NCBI RefSeq assembly: GCF_000373585.1
Contig: NZ_KB891892.1
Coordinates: 38,408-102,407, forward strand
Length of the DNA: 64,000 bases
Direction: 5' to 3'
From: Streptomyces sp. MspMP-M5
GTDB lineage: Bacteria; Actinomycetota; Actinomycetes; Streptomycetales; Streptomycetaceae
A program made the position numbers and the translations under genes. Within the stretch, counting starts at the first letter, position 1. Each line of letters starts with the position of its first letter. Of the stretch, positions 57,446 to 64,000 are shown in pieces. The notes beneath the pieces were generated by a model that ran no database searches, was not told the DNA's origin, and saw nothing but the letters and a program-made list of their open reading frames with translations.

Positions 57446-59773
57446 TCAGGAGGCCGATACCCCTTCGATCTCCTCGCGGACCGTACGGGCGGCGGCGACC
57501 AGGCTCTCCAGGGAGGCGCGGGTCTCCGGCCAGTCACGGGTCTTCAGACCGCAGTCCGGGTTGACCCACAGCCGCTCGGCGGGGATGGCCTCAAGTCCCC
57601 TGCGGAGCAGGGAAGCGGCCTCCTGCGTGCTGGGGACGCGCGGCGAGTGGATGTCGTACACACCCGGCCCCGCCTCGCGCGGGTAGCCGTGCGCGGCCAG
57701 TTCGCGCGCCACCTGCATGTGGGAGCGGGCGGCCTCCAGGCTGATGACATCGGCGTCGAGGTCGCCGATGGCCTGGACGATGTCACCGAACTCGGCGTAG
57801 CACATATGGGTGTGGATCTGAGTTTCCGGCCGGACACCGCCGGTGGTCAGCCGGAACGCCTCCGTCGCCCACGCCAGGTAGGCCGGGTGGTCGGCGGCGC
57901 GCAGCGGCAGGGTCTCCCGCAGCGCCGGCTCGTCCACCTGGATCACCGAAGTGCCCGCCGCCTCCAGGTCGTTGACCTCGTCGCGCAGGGCGAGGGCCAC
58001 CTGGCGGGCGGTGTCGCCGAGCGGCTGGTCGTCGCGGACGAAGGACCAGGCGAGCATCGTCACCGGGCCGGTGAGCATGCCCTTGACGGGCCGACCGGTC
58101 AGGGACCGGGCGTACGCCGTCCAGCGGACCGTCATCGGCTCCGGGCGGGAGATGTCACCGGCCAGGATCGGCGGGCGGACGTAGCGGGTGCCGTAGGACT
58201 GCACCCAGCCGTGCCGGGTGGCGAGGTAGCCGGTCAGCTGCTCGGCGAAGTACTGGACCATGTCGTTGCGCTCGGGCTCGCCGTGCACCAGCACATCCAG
58301 CCCGGCCTTCTCCTGGAAGGAGATCACCGCCTGGATCTCGGCGCGGATGCGTTCCTCGTAGCCGGCGGTGTCGATCCGGCCCGCGCGCAGATCGGCCCGC
58401 GCGGCCCGCAGTTCGTCGGTCTGCGGGAAGGAGCCGATGGTCGTGGTCGGCAGCAGCGGCAGACCCAGGTGCGCGCGCTGGGCGGCGGCCCGCTCGCCGT
58501 ACGGCTGGGAGCGGCGGGCGTCGGCCTCCGTGACGGCGGCGGCACGGGCCCGGACGGCAGGGTCGTGGGTGATCGGCGAGGCCGCCCGGGAGGCCAGATC
58601 GGCCCGGTTGGCGGCCAGCTCGGCGGCGATCGTGTCGGTGCCCTGGGCGAGGCCCCTGGCGAGGGTGACCGCCTCCGCGGTCTTCTGCTTCGCGAAGGCC
58701 AGCCAGCGCAGGATCTGCGGCTCGATCTCCCGCTCGGCCGACGCGTCCAGCGGCACATGGAGCAGCGAGCAGGAGGCCGACACATCGACCCGCTCGGCCA
58801 GCCCGAGCAGGGTACCCAGCGTGGACAGCGACTTCTCCAGGTCGTTGACCCAGATGTTGCGGCCGTCGACCACCCCCGCGACCAGGCGCTTGCCCGGCAG
58901 CCCGCCGACCGCGGCGAGGTCGTCCAGGTTGGCGGCGGCGGCCCCGGTGAAGTCCAGCGCGAGCCCGTCCACGGGGGCCTTGGCCAGCACCGGCAGGGCC
59001 GCGCCGAGCCGGTCGAAGTACGAGGCGACCAGCAGCTTCGGGCGGTTGGTGCGGGCACCGAGGTCGCGGTAGGCGCGCTCGGCGGCGTTCAGCTCGGCGG
59101 GCGTGCGGTCCTGGACGAGCGCCGGCTCGTCGAGCTGCACCCACGCGGCGCCGGCCGCGCGCAGATCGGCGAGGACCTCGGCGTACACCGGCAGCAGCCG
59201 GTCCAGCAGGGTCAGCGGGTCGAAGTCGGCGGGTACGCCCGGCGCGGGCTTGGCGAGCAGGAGGTAGGTGACCGGGCCGACGAGCACGGGCCGCGCGGTG
59301 AGGCCGAGCGCGAGCGCCTCGGCCAGCTCCGCGACCTGCTTGGCCGAGTCGGCCGTGAACACCGTGTCCGGGCCCAGTTCCGGCACCAGGTAGTGGTAGT
59401 TCGTGTCGAACCACTTGGTCATCTCCAGCGGCGCCACGTCCTGCGTGCCCCGTGCCATGGCGAAGTAGCCGTCCAGGGCGTCGGCCGCCACGGCGGCGCG
59501 GTGCCGCGCGGGGATCGCCCCCACCATGACGGTGGTGTCCAGGACGTGGTCGTAGTACGAGAAGTCACCGGTCGGCACCTCGTGGATGCCGGCCTCGGCG
59601 AGCTGCTGCCAGTTGGTGCGGCGCAGTTCGGCGGCCGTGGTGCGCAGGGCGTCCGCGGTGACGCGGCCCTTCCAGTATCCCTCGATGGCCTTCTTGAGTT
59701 CCCGGCGGCGGCCCTGCCGGGGGTAGCCGTACACGGTGGCCCGTGCTGCCGCGACTGCGGACTTGGTGGTCAC
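57446..59773 (-). CDS. metE: MetE, cobalamin-independent methionine synthase
   Basis: The 775-residue enzyme transfers the methyl group of 5-methyltetrahydropteroyltri-glutamate to homocysteine. The N-terminal half (YGYPRQGRRRELKKAIEGYWKGR, DTNYHYLVPE) binds folate. The C-terminal half carries the zinc site: HTHMCYAEF supplies His and Cys, a downstream Glu in SLEAARSHM, and the last Cys in NPDCGLKTR. Start GTG 59773 has AAGGAG 6 nt upstream. A cobalamin riboswitch lies about 180 bp upstream, so the gene should be shut off when B12 allows MetH to work. It is monocistronic. Confidence 0.97.
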   Translation of the reverse strand: MTTKSAVAAARATVYGYPRQGRRRELKKAIEGYWKGRVTADALRTTAAELRRTNWQQLAEAGIHEVPTGDFSYYDHVLDTTVMVGAIPARHRAAVAADALDGYFAMARGTQDVAPLEMTKWFDTNYHYLVPELGPDTVFTADSAKQVAELAEALALGLTARPVLVGPVTYLLLAKPAPGVPADFDPLTLLDRLLPVYAEVLADLRAAGAAWVQLDEPALVQDRTPAELNAAERAYRDLGARTNRPKLLVASYFDRLGAALPVLAKAPVDGLALDFTGAAAANLDDLAAVGGLPGKRLVAGVVDGRNIWVNDLEKSLSTLGTLLGLAERVDVSASCSLLHVPLDASAEREIEPQILRWLAFAKQKTAEAVTLARGLAQGTDTIAAELAANRADLASRAASPITHDPAVRARAAAVTEADARRSQPYGERAAAQRAHLGLPLLPTTTIGSFPQTDELRAARADLRAGRIDTAGYEERIRAEIQAVISFQEKAGLDVLVHGEPERNDMVQYFAEQLTGYLATRHGWVQSYGTRYVRPPILAGDISRPEPMTVRWTAYARSLTGRPVKGMLTGPVTMLAWSFVRDDQPLGDTARQVALALRDEVNDLEAAGTSVIQVDEPALRETLPLRAADHPAYLAWATEAFRLTTGGVRPETQIHTHMCYAEFGDIVQAIGDLDADVISLEAARSHMQVARELAAHGYPREAGPGVYDIHSPRVPSTQEAASLLRRGLEAIPAERLWVNPDCGLKTRDWPETRASLESLVAAARTVREEIEGVSAS

Positions 59774-59949
59774 GGAGATCTCCTTCGCGAGATGAATCCC
59801 TGAGATCCCGGGGACAGGACGAGTGCGCGAAGGGCGACGAACCGGGCGGCGTGCGGGTGCATGGCAAGGCACGAGAGTCCGCCTGGTATGAACGCCGACC
59901 CGCCCTCGAGGTCACCGGGATGTCCGCGTACGAGTCGTTCGCACACGGG

Positions 59950-60158
59950 CAGATGGCAGGTCTTCGGACTCGCGGGCACGTCCTCACCTACAAGGACACC
60001 TACTGGCCGTCGCTTCCCAGACCCGTACCTCGGGGCCAGTGCGTATGACGGCGGTCGTTCCCACTCACCGCTGCGGGGCAGTCCCGGATTCCCACCGGGT
60101 TCCCTCTTACGACGCTCCCGCCTGGCGGACGGGGCGAACCAGCTGCACCGGTCAGCTT
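59950..60158 (-). promoter_or_regulatory. Cobalamin (B12) riboswitch in the metE leader
   Basis: On the minus strand the leader contains, in order, GGGAACCCGGTGGGAATCCG, GGACTGCCCCGCAGCGGTGA, then CTGGGAAGCGACGGCCAGTA (B12-box type, forward 60001-60020) and GAGTCCGAAGACCTGCC. These are the conserved blocks of cobalamin aptamers (GGGAA-CGGTG-CCG, CTGCCCCGCAGCGGT, GGGAAG-CCAGTA, GAGTCCGAAGACCTGCC). Location between promoter region and metE start fits B12-dependent repression of the B12-independent enzyme. Confidence 0.93.
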
Positions 60159-60269
60159 AGAGGGTGCGGGAGCGCGATGGGGCGTCGCGTCCACGATCCG
60201 GATGAACTCGGCAGCCTCCGGCGGAAAATGGGGTGCCCGCAACGCCGCACTGTGATGGGGTCGGTGCCC

Positions 60270-61196
60270 ATGCGCTCCCGCCCGCCTTCCCTCAGCGACG
60301 ACGTCATCGCAGGCACGGTCGCCGAACACTGGCTGCCCGAGAACGCGCGGATCACCGCGGCCGGCTATCTCCCCTGGGGATTCGGCGCCCACCACTGGCG
60401 GATCTGCGGCGGCGGCACGACGCTGTTCGTCACACTGGACCAGCTGGCGCCCCGGCACACCGCGGCATCGCTGGAAGCGGCCTATGCGGGGGCCGCCGCG
60501 CTGGCCGCCGGCGGACTGGCGGCGGTGTGCGCACCGTTGCCGCAACGATCCGGCCGGTTCACCGTCGCCGTCGCGGGCGGCGCCCTGAGTGTGACGCCGT
60601 GGCTGGACGGGCGCACGCCGACCGAAGCGGAGGCCCGCGAGCCCGCCCACCTCGGTGAAGTCACCGACGCACTGGCCGCATTGCACGGCACCGAGCCGCC
60701 GGCGGGCCTGCCTGTCTGGGCCCCGCAGGTCGGCCCCGCGTTCGCCGACGAGGTGCGGGCCCGCACCGCCCGGCCATGGACGACCGGCCCGCTGGGGGAG
60801 GAGGCACGGACCGCGGTCGCCGCCCGCGTCGACGCCATCCGGCGCTGGACGGCGCGCTATCACCGACTCGCCGGGAGCGCGCTCGCACACCGGGAGCGTT
60901 GGGTGCCGACCCACGGTGAGCCGCACTACGCCAACCAACTCGTCGGCCCCTTCGGGCTGCGGCTGGTCGACTGGGAATCGCTGGCCCTCGCCCCGCGCGA
61001 GCGGGACTACGGCGATCTCCTCGCCGCCGGCGCCGCGGTGCCGCACGATCCGGCGCTGCTGGAGCTGTTCGCCCTCGACTGGCGGCTGTCCGAGATCGCC
61101 GCGTACACCCGCTGGTTCGCCGCGCCCCACCTCGGCAACGACGACGACCACACGGCGTTGGCGGGACTGCGGGAGGAGCTGGCCGACCCCGATTGA
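60270..61196 (+). CDS. Aminoglycoside phosphotransferase (APH)-like kinase
   Basis: The 308-residue protein has the APH fold: a Lys-poor N-lobe, then the catalytic loop WVPTHGEPHYANQLVG in which Glu replaces the usual catalytic Asp of HGD, and the metal motif LRLVDWES followed by RERDYGDLL. Such enzymes phosphorylate small alcohols or antibiotics; the altered loop means activity is uncertain. ATG 60270 is taken as start; ATG 60255 is in frame 15 nt upstream. It is divergent from the metE riboswitch and converges on the kinase gene. Confidence 0.8.
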   Translation: MRSRPPSLSDDVIAGTVAEHWLPENARITAAGYLPWGFGAHHWRICGGGTTLFVTLDQLAPRHTAASLEAAYAGAAALAAGGLAAVCAPLPQRSGRFTVAVAGGALSVTPWLDGRTPTEAEAREPAHLGEVTDALAALHGTEPPAGLPVWAPQVGPAFADEVRARTARPWTTGPLGEEARTAVAARVDAIRRWTARYHRLAGSALAHRERWVPTHGEPHYANQLVGPFGLRLVDWESLALAPRERDYGDLLAAGAAVPHDPALLELFALDWRLSEIAAYTRWFAAPHLGNDDDHTALAGLREELADPD

Positions 61197-61236
61197 GCCG
61201 GATCCGGGCGGCCGGCGGATGCCTGGCCGGTGCGGT

Positions 61237-62349
61237 TCAGCCCGCCGCCGGCAGATGGACCTCGAAGCGGCACCCGCCAGGCACGTTGCGCACCGCCGCG
61301 CGGCCCTGGTGGGCCTCGACGATGCCGCGGACGATGGCCAGGCCCAGGCCCGCGCCGGCGGGCGGGGTCCGGGCGTCGGTGCCGCGCCAACCGGTGTCGA
61401 AGACCCGGGGCAGGTCCTCCGCGGGGATCCCGCCGCAGCCGTCGGTGACGGACAGCACCACACCGGCGTCCCGCCGACGGGCGGAGACCGCCACGGTGCC
61501 GTCGGCGGGGGTCCGGCGAATGGCGTTGACCAGCAGATTGGCCAGCACCCGGGACATCTCACGGCCGTCGACCTCGACCGGCACCCGTTCGACGCCGTCC
61601 CCGACGAGCCGTACGCCGTGTTCCCTGGCCAGCGCGTCGGCGCCGGCGATCGCGTCGCCCACGAGGTCGTAGACCGACATACGGGTGGGGGACAGGCACA
61701 GGACCCCGGCCTGGATCCGGGAGAGTTCGAACAGGTCGCCGACCATGGTGCCCATCCGCGCCACCTCCGTGCGGATCCGGGTGTGATAGACGCGCGGTTC
61801 CGCCACCACACCGTCCTCCAGCGCCTCGGCCATCGCCTGCAACCCGGCCAGGGGAGTGCGCAGATCGTGGGAGATCCAGGCAACCAGCTCCCGGCGGGAG
61901 GCTTCCAGGGCCCGCTCGCGCTCCCTCGACGCGGTGAGCCTGGCACTGGTGGCGGCCAACTCCCGGCTCAGTTCGGCTAGTTCGGCCGTCGGCGCGGTGG
62001 CGGGCGGGGTGAAGCGGCCGTCGTCGCCCAGCGCGCGGGCGGCCTCGGTCAGCGCGCGGCTGCCCCGGACGACGCCGCGCCCGAGGACGAGGGCCACCGC
62101 CAGGGACACCAGCGCCGCCATGGCGCACACCGTCGTCACCACCCACAGGTCGTGATCGGACAGCAGCATCGCCCAGGACACCAGCAGTGTCCCGGCCAGC
62201 ATCGCCGCCACCGTGACGGCCGCGACCACGGCCAGGGAGACGGTGACCGAGCGGTTCCGCAGCAACCGCAGGGCGGCCGTCCCGACCAGTCCGGCGGCGG
62301 CCGCGCCGGCCGCCGCGTACAGCGCGATGAGCAGCGCGTCACCGAGCAT
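61237..62349 (-). CDS. Two-component sensor histidine kinase
   Basis: The 370-residue kinase has three or four N-terminal spans (residues 1-90), a HAMP-like segment (RGVVRGSRALTEAARALGDDG), HisKA with WISHDLRTPLAG (His161) and an ATPase domain with NLLVNAIRR (N box), TDGCGGIP (G1) and GAGLGLAIVRGIVEAHQG (G2). Its start overlaps the end of the response regulator gene by 11 bp, so the pair is co-translated. The sensed signal is unknown. No extracytoplasmic sensor domain of size is present between spans. Confidence 0.92.
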   Translation of the reverse strand: MLGDALLIALYAAAGAAAAGLVGTAALRLLRNRSVTVSLAVVAAVTVAAMLAGTLLVSWAMLLSDHDLWVVTTVCAMAALVSLAVALVLGRGVVRGSRALTEAARALGDDGRFTPPATAPTAELAELSRELAATSARLTASRERERALEASRRELVAWISHDLRTPLAGLQAMAEALEDGVVAEPRVYHTRIRTEVARMGTMVGDLFELSRIQAGVLCLSPTRMSVYDLVGDAIAGADALAREHGVRLVGDGVERVPVEVDGREMSRVLANLLVNAIRRTPADGTVAVSARRRDAGVVLSVTDGCGGIPAEDLPRVFDTGWRGTDARTPPAGAGLGLAIVRGIVEAHQGRAAVRNVPGGCRFEVHLPAAG

Positions 62350-63073
62350 CGCCGGCTCCGTCTCCGTCGTTCTCCTGCGGTGCGGGAGCGTCCAGGCGGT
62401 AGCCCACGCCCCACACCGTGCTGATCAGCCGGGGCCGGGCCGGGTCGTCCTCGACCTTCTCGCGCAGCCGCCGCACATGGACGGTCACCGTGGACAGGTC
62501 GCCGAACTCCCAGCCCCACACCCGGCGCATCAGTTCCTCCCGGCTCGTCGCCCGCCCCGGGTTCCGCAGGAAGAACTCCAACAGGTCGAACTCCCGGATG
62601 GTCAGGGCGAGTTCGGTGCCATGGCGGGTGGCGCGCCGGGCAGCCGGGTGCAGGGCGAGCGGACCGGCCCGCAGCCAGGGCTCCGCCGCCGCGCTCCCGG
62701 CCGCGGTCGGCGCGCCGGCCCGGCGCAGTACGGACTCCACCCGCAGGACCAGCTCCCGCGGGCTGAAGGGCTTGGTGACATAGTCGTCCGCCCCGAACTC
62801 CAGGCCCAGGATGCGGTCCTCCTCGTCACCGCGCGCGGTCAGCATGATGACCGGGAGCGGGCCCTGCTCGCGCAGGCGGCGGCAGACCTCCAGTCCGTCC
62901 ATCCCCGGCAGCATCAGGTCCAGTACCACCAGGTCGGGCGGGCGTGCCGCGGCGCGGGCCACGGCGGCCGGGCCGTCGGCGCTCACCTCGACCGCGAAGC
63001 CCGCCCGGTGCAGATAGCCGGCCACGACCTCGGAGACGGTGGGATCGTCGTCCACGACGAGTACGCGTTTCAC
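62339..63073 (-). CDS. OmpR/PhoB family response regulator
   Basis: The 244-residue regulator has a receiver with the acidic pair VVDDD at the N-terminus, phospho-acceptor Asp52 in VVLDLMLPGMDG, and Lys in DYVTKPFSP, and a C-terminal winged helix (LTIREFDLLEFFLRNPGRATSREELMRRVWG, then VTVHVRRLREKVEDDP). GTG 63073 gives the standard N-terminus; ATG 63100 would add nine residues. It is transcribed ahead of the kinase gene and is divergent from a methyltransferase gene, likely part of its regulon. Confidence 0.92.
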   Translation of the reverse strand: MKRVLVVDDDPTVSEVVAGYLHRAGFAVEVSADGPAAVARAAARPPDLVVLDLMLPGMDGLEVCRRLREQGPLPVIMLTARGDEEDRILGLEFGADDYVTKPFSPRELVLRVESVLRRAGAPTAAGSAAAEPWLRAGPLALHPAARRATRHGTELALTIREFDLLEFFLRNPGRATSREELMRRVWGWEFGDLSTVTVHVRRLREKVEDDPARPRLISTVWGVGYRLDAPAPQENDGDGAGDAR

Positions 63074-63186
63074 CTCACCGAGTCTGGCACCCCTCTTCAT
63101 CCGCCGGCCGAGGCGGTCCGGGACGTCAGTGTTCCGTAAGGTCACCGAGTCCCTTATGTCGTTTTTGTCTTCGTAAGGTGAGGGGA

Positions 63187-64000
63187 ATGAGCGAGACACC
63201 TCCCCTCCCCGCACGGCTCGACGTCGTGCTGCCCGGCCTCGACCAACGGCTGCCCGACCTCGGACCGATGCGGGGCGCCGGCCGCCAGGCACTGGCCGCC
63301 CGCACACCGCCCCGGCCCGACGGCCGACGCGTGCCCGCCGCGGAGCCGGCCGACCCCTGGACGGACCACCCCTACGCCCAGGCGCTGCGCACCGGCACCG
63401 GCCCGCTCCACCTGCGCCGCCTGGCACCGCACCCGTCCCCACCCGCCCCCGACTGGCAGGACGACCTGCTGCCCCTCGACGTCGAGCGCTGGTGCGCGGC
63501 CCCCGACGCCGCCGACACCAGCGTGCTCCGCCGCTGCACCGGCCCCGTCCTCGACGCCGGCTGCGGCCCCGGACGGATGGTGGCCGCACTGGCCGCCCAG
63601 GGACTGCCGGCGCTGGGCGTGGACGTCAGCCCGGCCGCCGTGGCCCGCACCCGACGCCTCGGCGGCCGGGCCGTACGGCGCTCCGTCTTCGACCGCCTGC
63701 CGGCGGAAGGCCACTGGCGCACCGTCCTCCTCATGGACGGCAACATCGGCATCGGCGGCGACCCGGTCGCCCTGCTCACCCGCCTGCACGCCCTGCTGGC
63801 CCCCGGCGGACGGCTGCTGGCCGAGGCCGCCCCGTACGACGTCGACGAGCGCCTCACCGTCCGCATCGAGGACGCCGACGGCCGCCACGGTCACCCGTTC
63901 CGCTGGGCCCGCCTGGGCGCACCCGCCCTGCTGTGCGTCGCCGACGCGGCGGGTTGGCGCCCCGCCCAGAGGTGGACACACGGCGGCCGCCCCTTCCTGG
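63187..64000 (+). CDS. Class I SAM-dependent methyltransferase, 3' end beyond window
   Basis: The frame starts at ATG 63187 with GAGGGG 1-6 nt upstream and is still open at the window end, showing at least 271 residues. After a Pro-rich N-terminus of about 110 residues come VLDAGCGPGRMVAALAAQG (motif I, about residues 123-141), GVDVSPAAVARTRR and LLAPGGRLLAEAAPYD. The substrate is unknown. It is divergent from the two-component system; in Streptomyces a similar methyltransferase often stands next to such a pair, but the continuation cannot be seen here. Confidence 0.88.
   Translation, partial: MSETPPLPARLDVVLPGLDQRLPDLGPMRGAGRQALAARTPPRPDGRRVPAAEPADPWTDHPYAQALRTGTGPLHLRRLAPHPSPPAPDWQDDLLPLDVERWCAAPDAADTSVLRRCTGPVLDAGCGPGRMVAALAAQGLPALGVDVSPAAVARTRRLGGRAVRRSVFDRLPAEGHWRTVLLMDGNIGIGGDPVALLTRLHALLAPGGRLLAEAAPYDVDERLTVRIEDADGRHGHPFRWARLGAPALLCVADAAGWRPAQRWTHGGRPFL

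Overview
The window is chromosomal DNA of a Streptomyces-type actinomycete. The sequence is very GC-rich with strong third-position G/C bias, GTG starts are frequent, and Shine-Dalgarno motifs are GGAGG-like. The content also fits: a P450 with its own [3Fe-4S] ferredoxin, a B12 riboswitch in front of metE, DUF6153, DUF3592 and AtzG-like proteins, and many TetR, MarR and AraC regulators. I see no tRNA, rRNA, CRISPR array, intact insertion sequence or phage. The region looks like accessory and metabolic chromosome with scattered gene relics.

Layout. (1) 0-3 kb: end of an operon for a LodA-like cysteine-tryptophylquinone oxidase, its LodB-like flavoprotein and an unrecognised third gene; each junction overlaps by 4 bp. 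(2) 3-7.3 kb: class 3 lipase, SDR behind a MerR-type promoter, and a TetR gene divergent from a P450-ferredoxin pair. (3) 7.4-12 kb: secreted acid phosphatase, then a Gfo/Idh oxidoreductase divergent from a DUF2264 protein. (4) 12-19.8 kb: hypothetical proteins, an S8 protease and a VOC protein. (5) 20-27.8 kb: a decayed potassium locus holding a lone KdpF-like peptide, a CPA1 antiporter, a full KdpD without KdpE, membrane proteins, a small ORF with kdpF, and a kdpA fragment; no kdpB or kdpC is present. (6) 28-32 kb: a PLP-dependent cysteine-synthase-like enzyme coupled to an MFS exporter, DUF6153 and EamA. (7) 32-36 kb: an MBL hydrolase divergent from an AtzG-like/amidase pair with a TetR regulator, sharing an operator-like word. 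(8) 36-42.2 kb: VOC proteins, relics, two probable F420 enzymes, peptidase E and a secreted HNH nuclease. (9) 42.5-49.5 kb: CoA transferase, methyltransferase, MarR, an N-terminally short amidohydrolase, a SpoIIE-type phosphatase, and a GntR-TetR fusion regulator divergent from an FAD monooxygenase whose 5' end is an array of start codons. (10) 49.7-57.3 kb: an L-amino-acid oxidase coupled to a ThDP decarboxylase, followed by MarR, DUF4352, AraC and TauE/SafE genes. (11) 57.4-64 kb: metE with its riboswitch, a phosphotransferase, a two-component system, and a methyltransferase cut by the window end.

How genes work together. The clearest functional units are lodA-lodB-third gene, P450-ferredoxin, AtzG-like/amidase, amino-acid oxidase/2-keto acid decarboxylase (amino acid to aldehyde in two steps), PLP synthase/exporter, and riboswitch/metE. 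All functions are inferred from recognisable motifs, domain architecture and gene arrangement; no database search was run.
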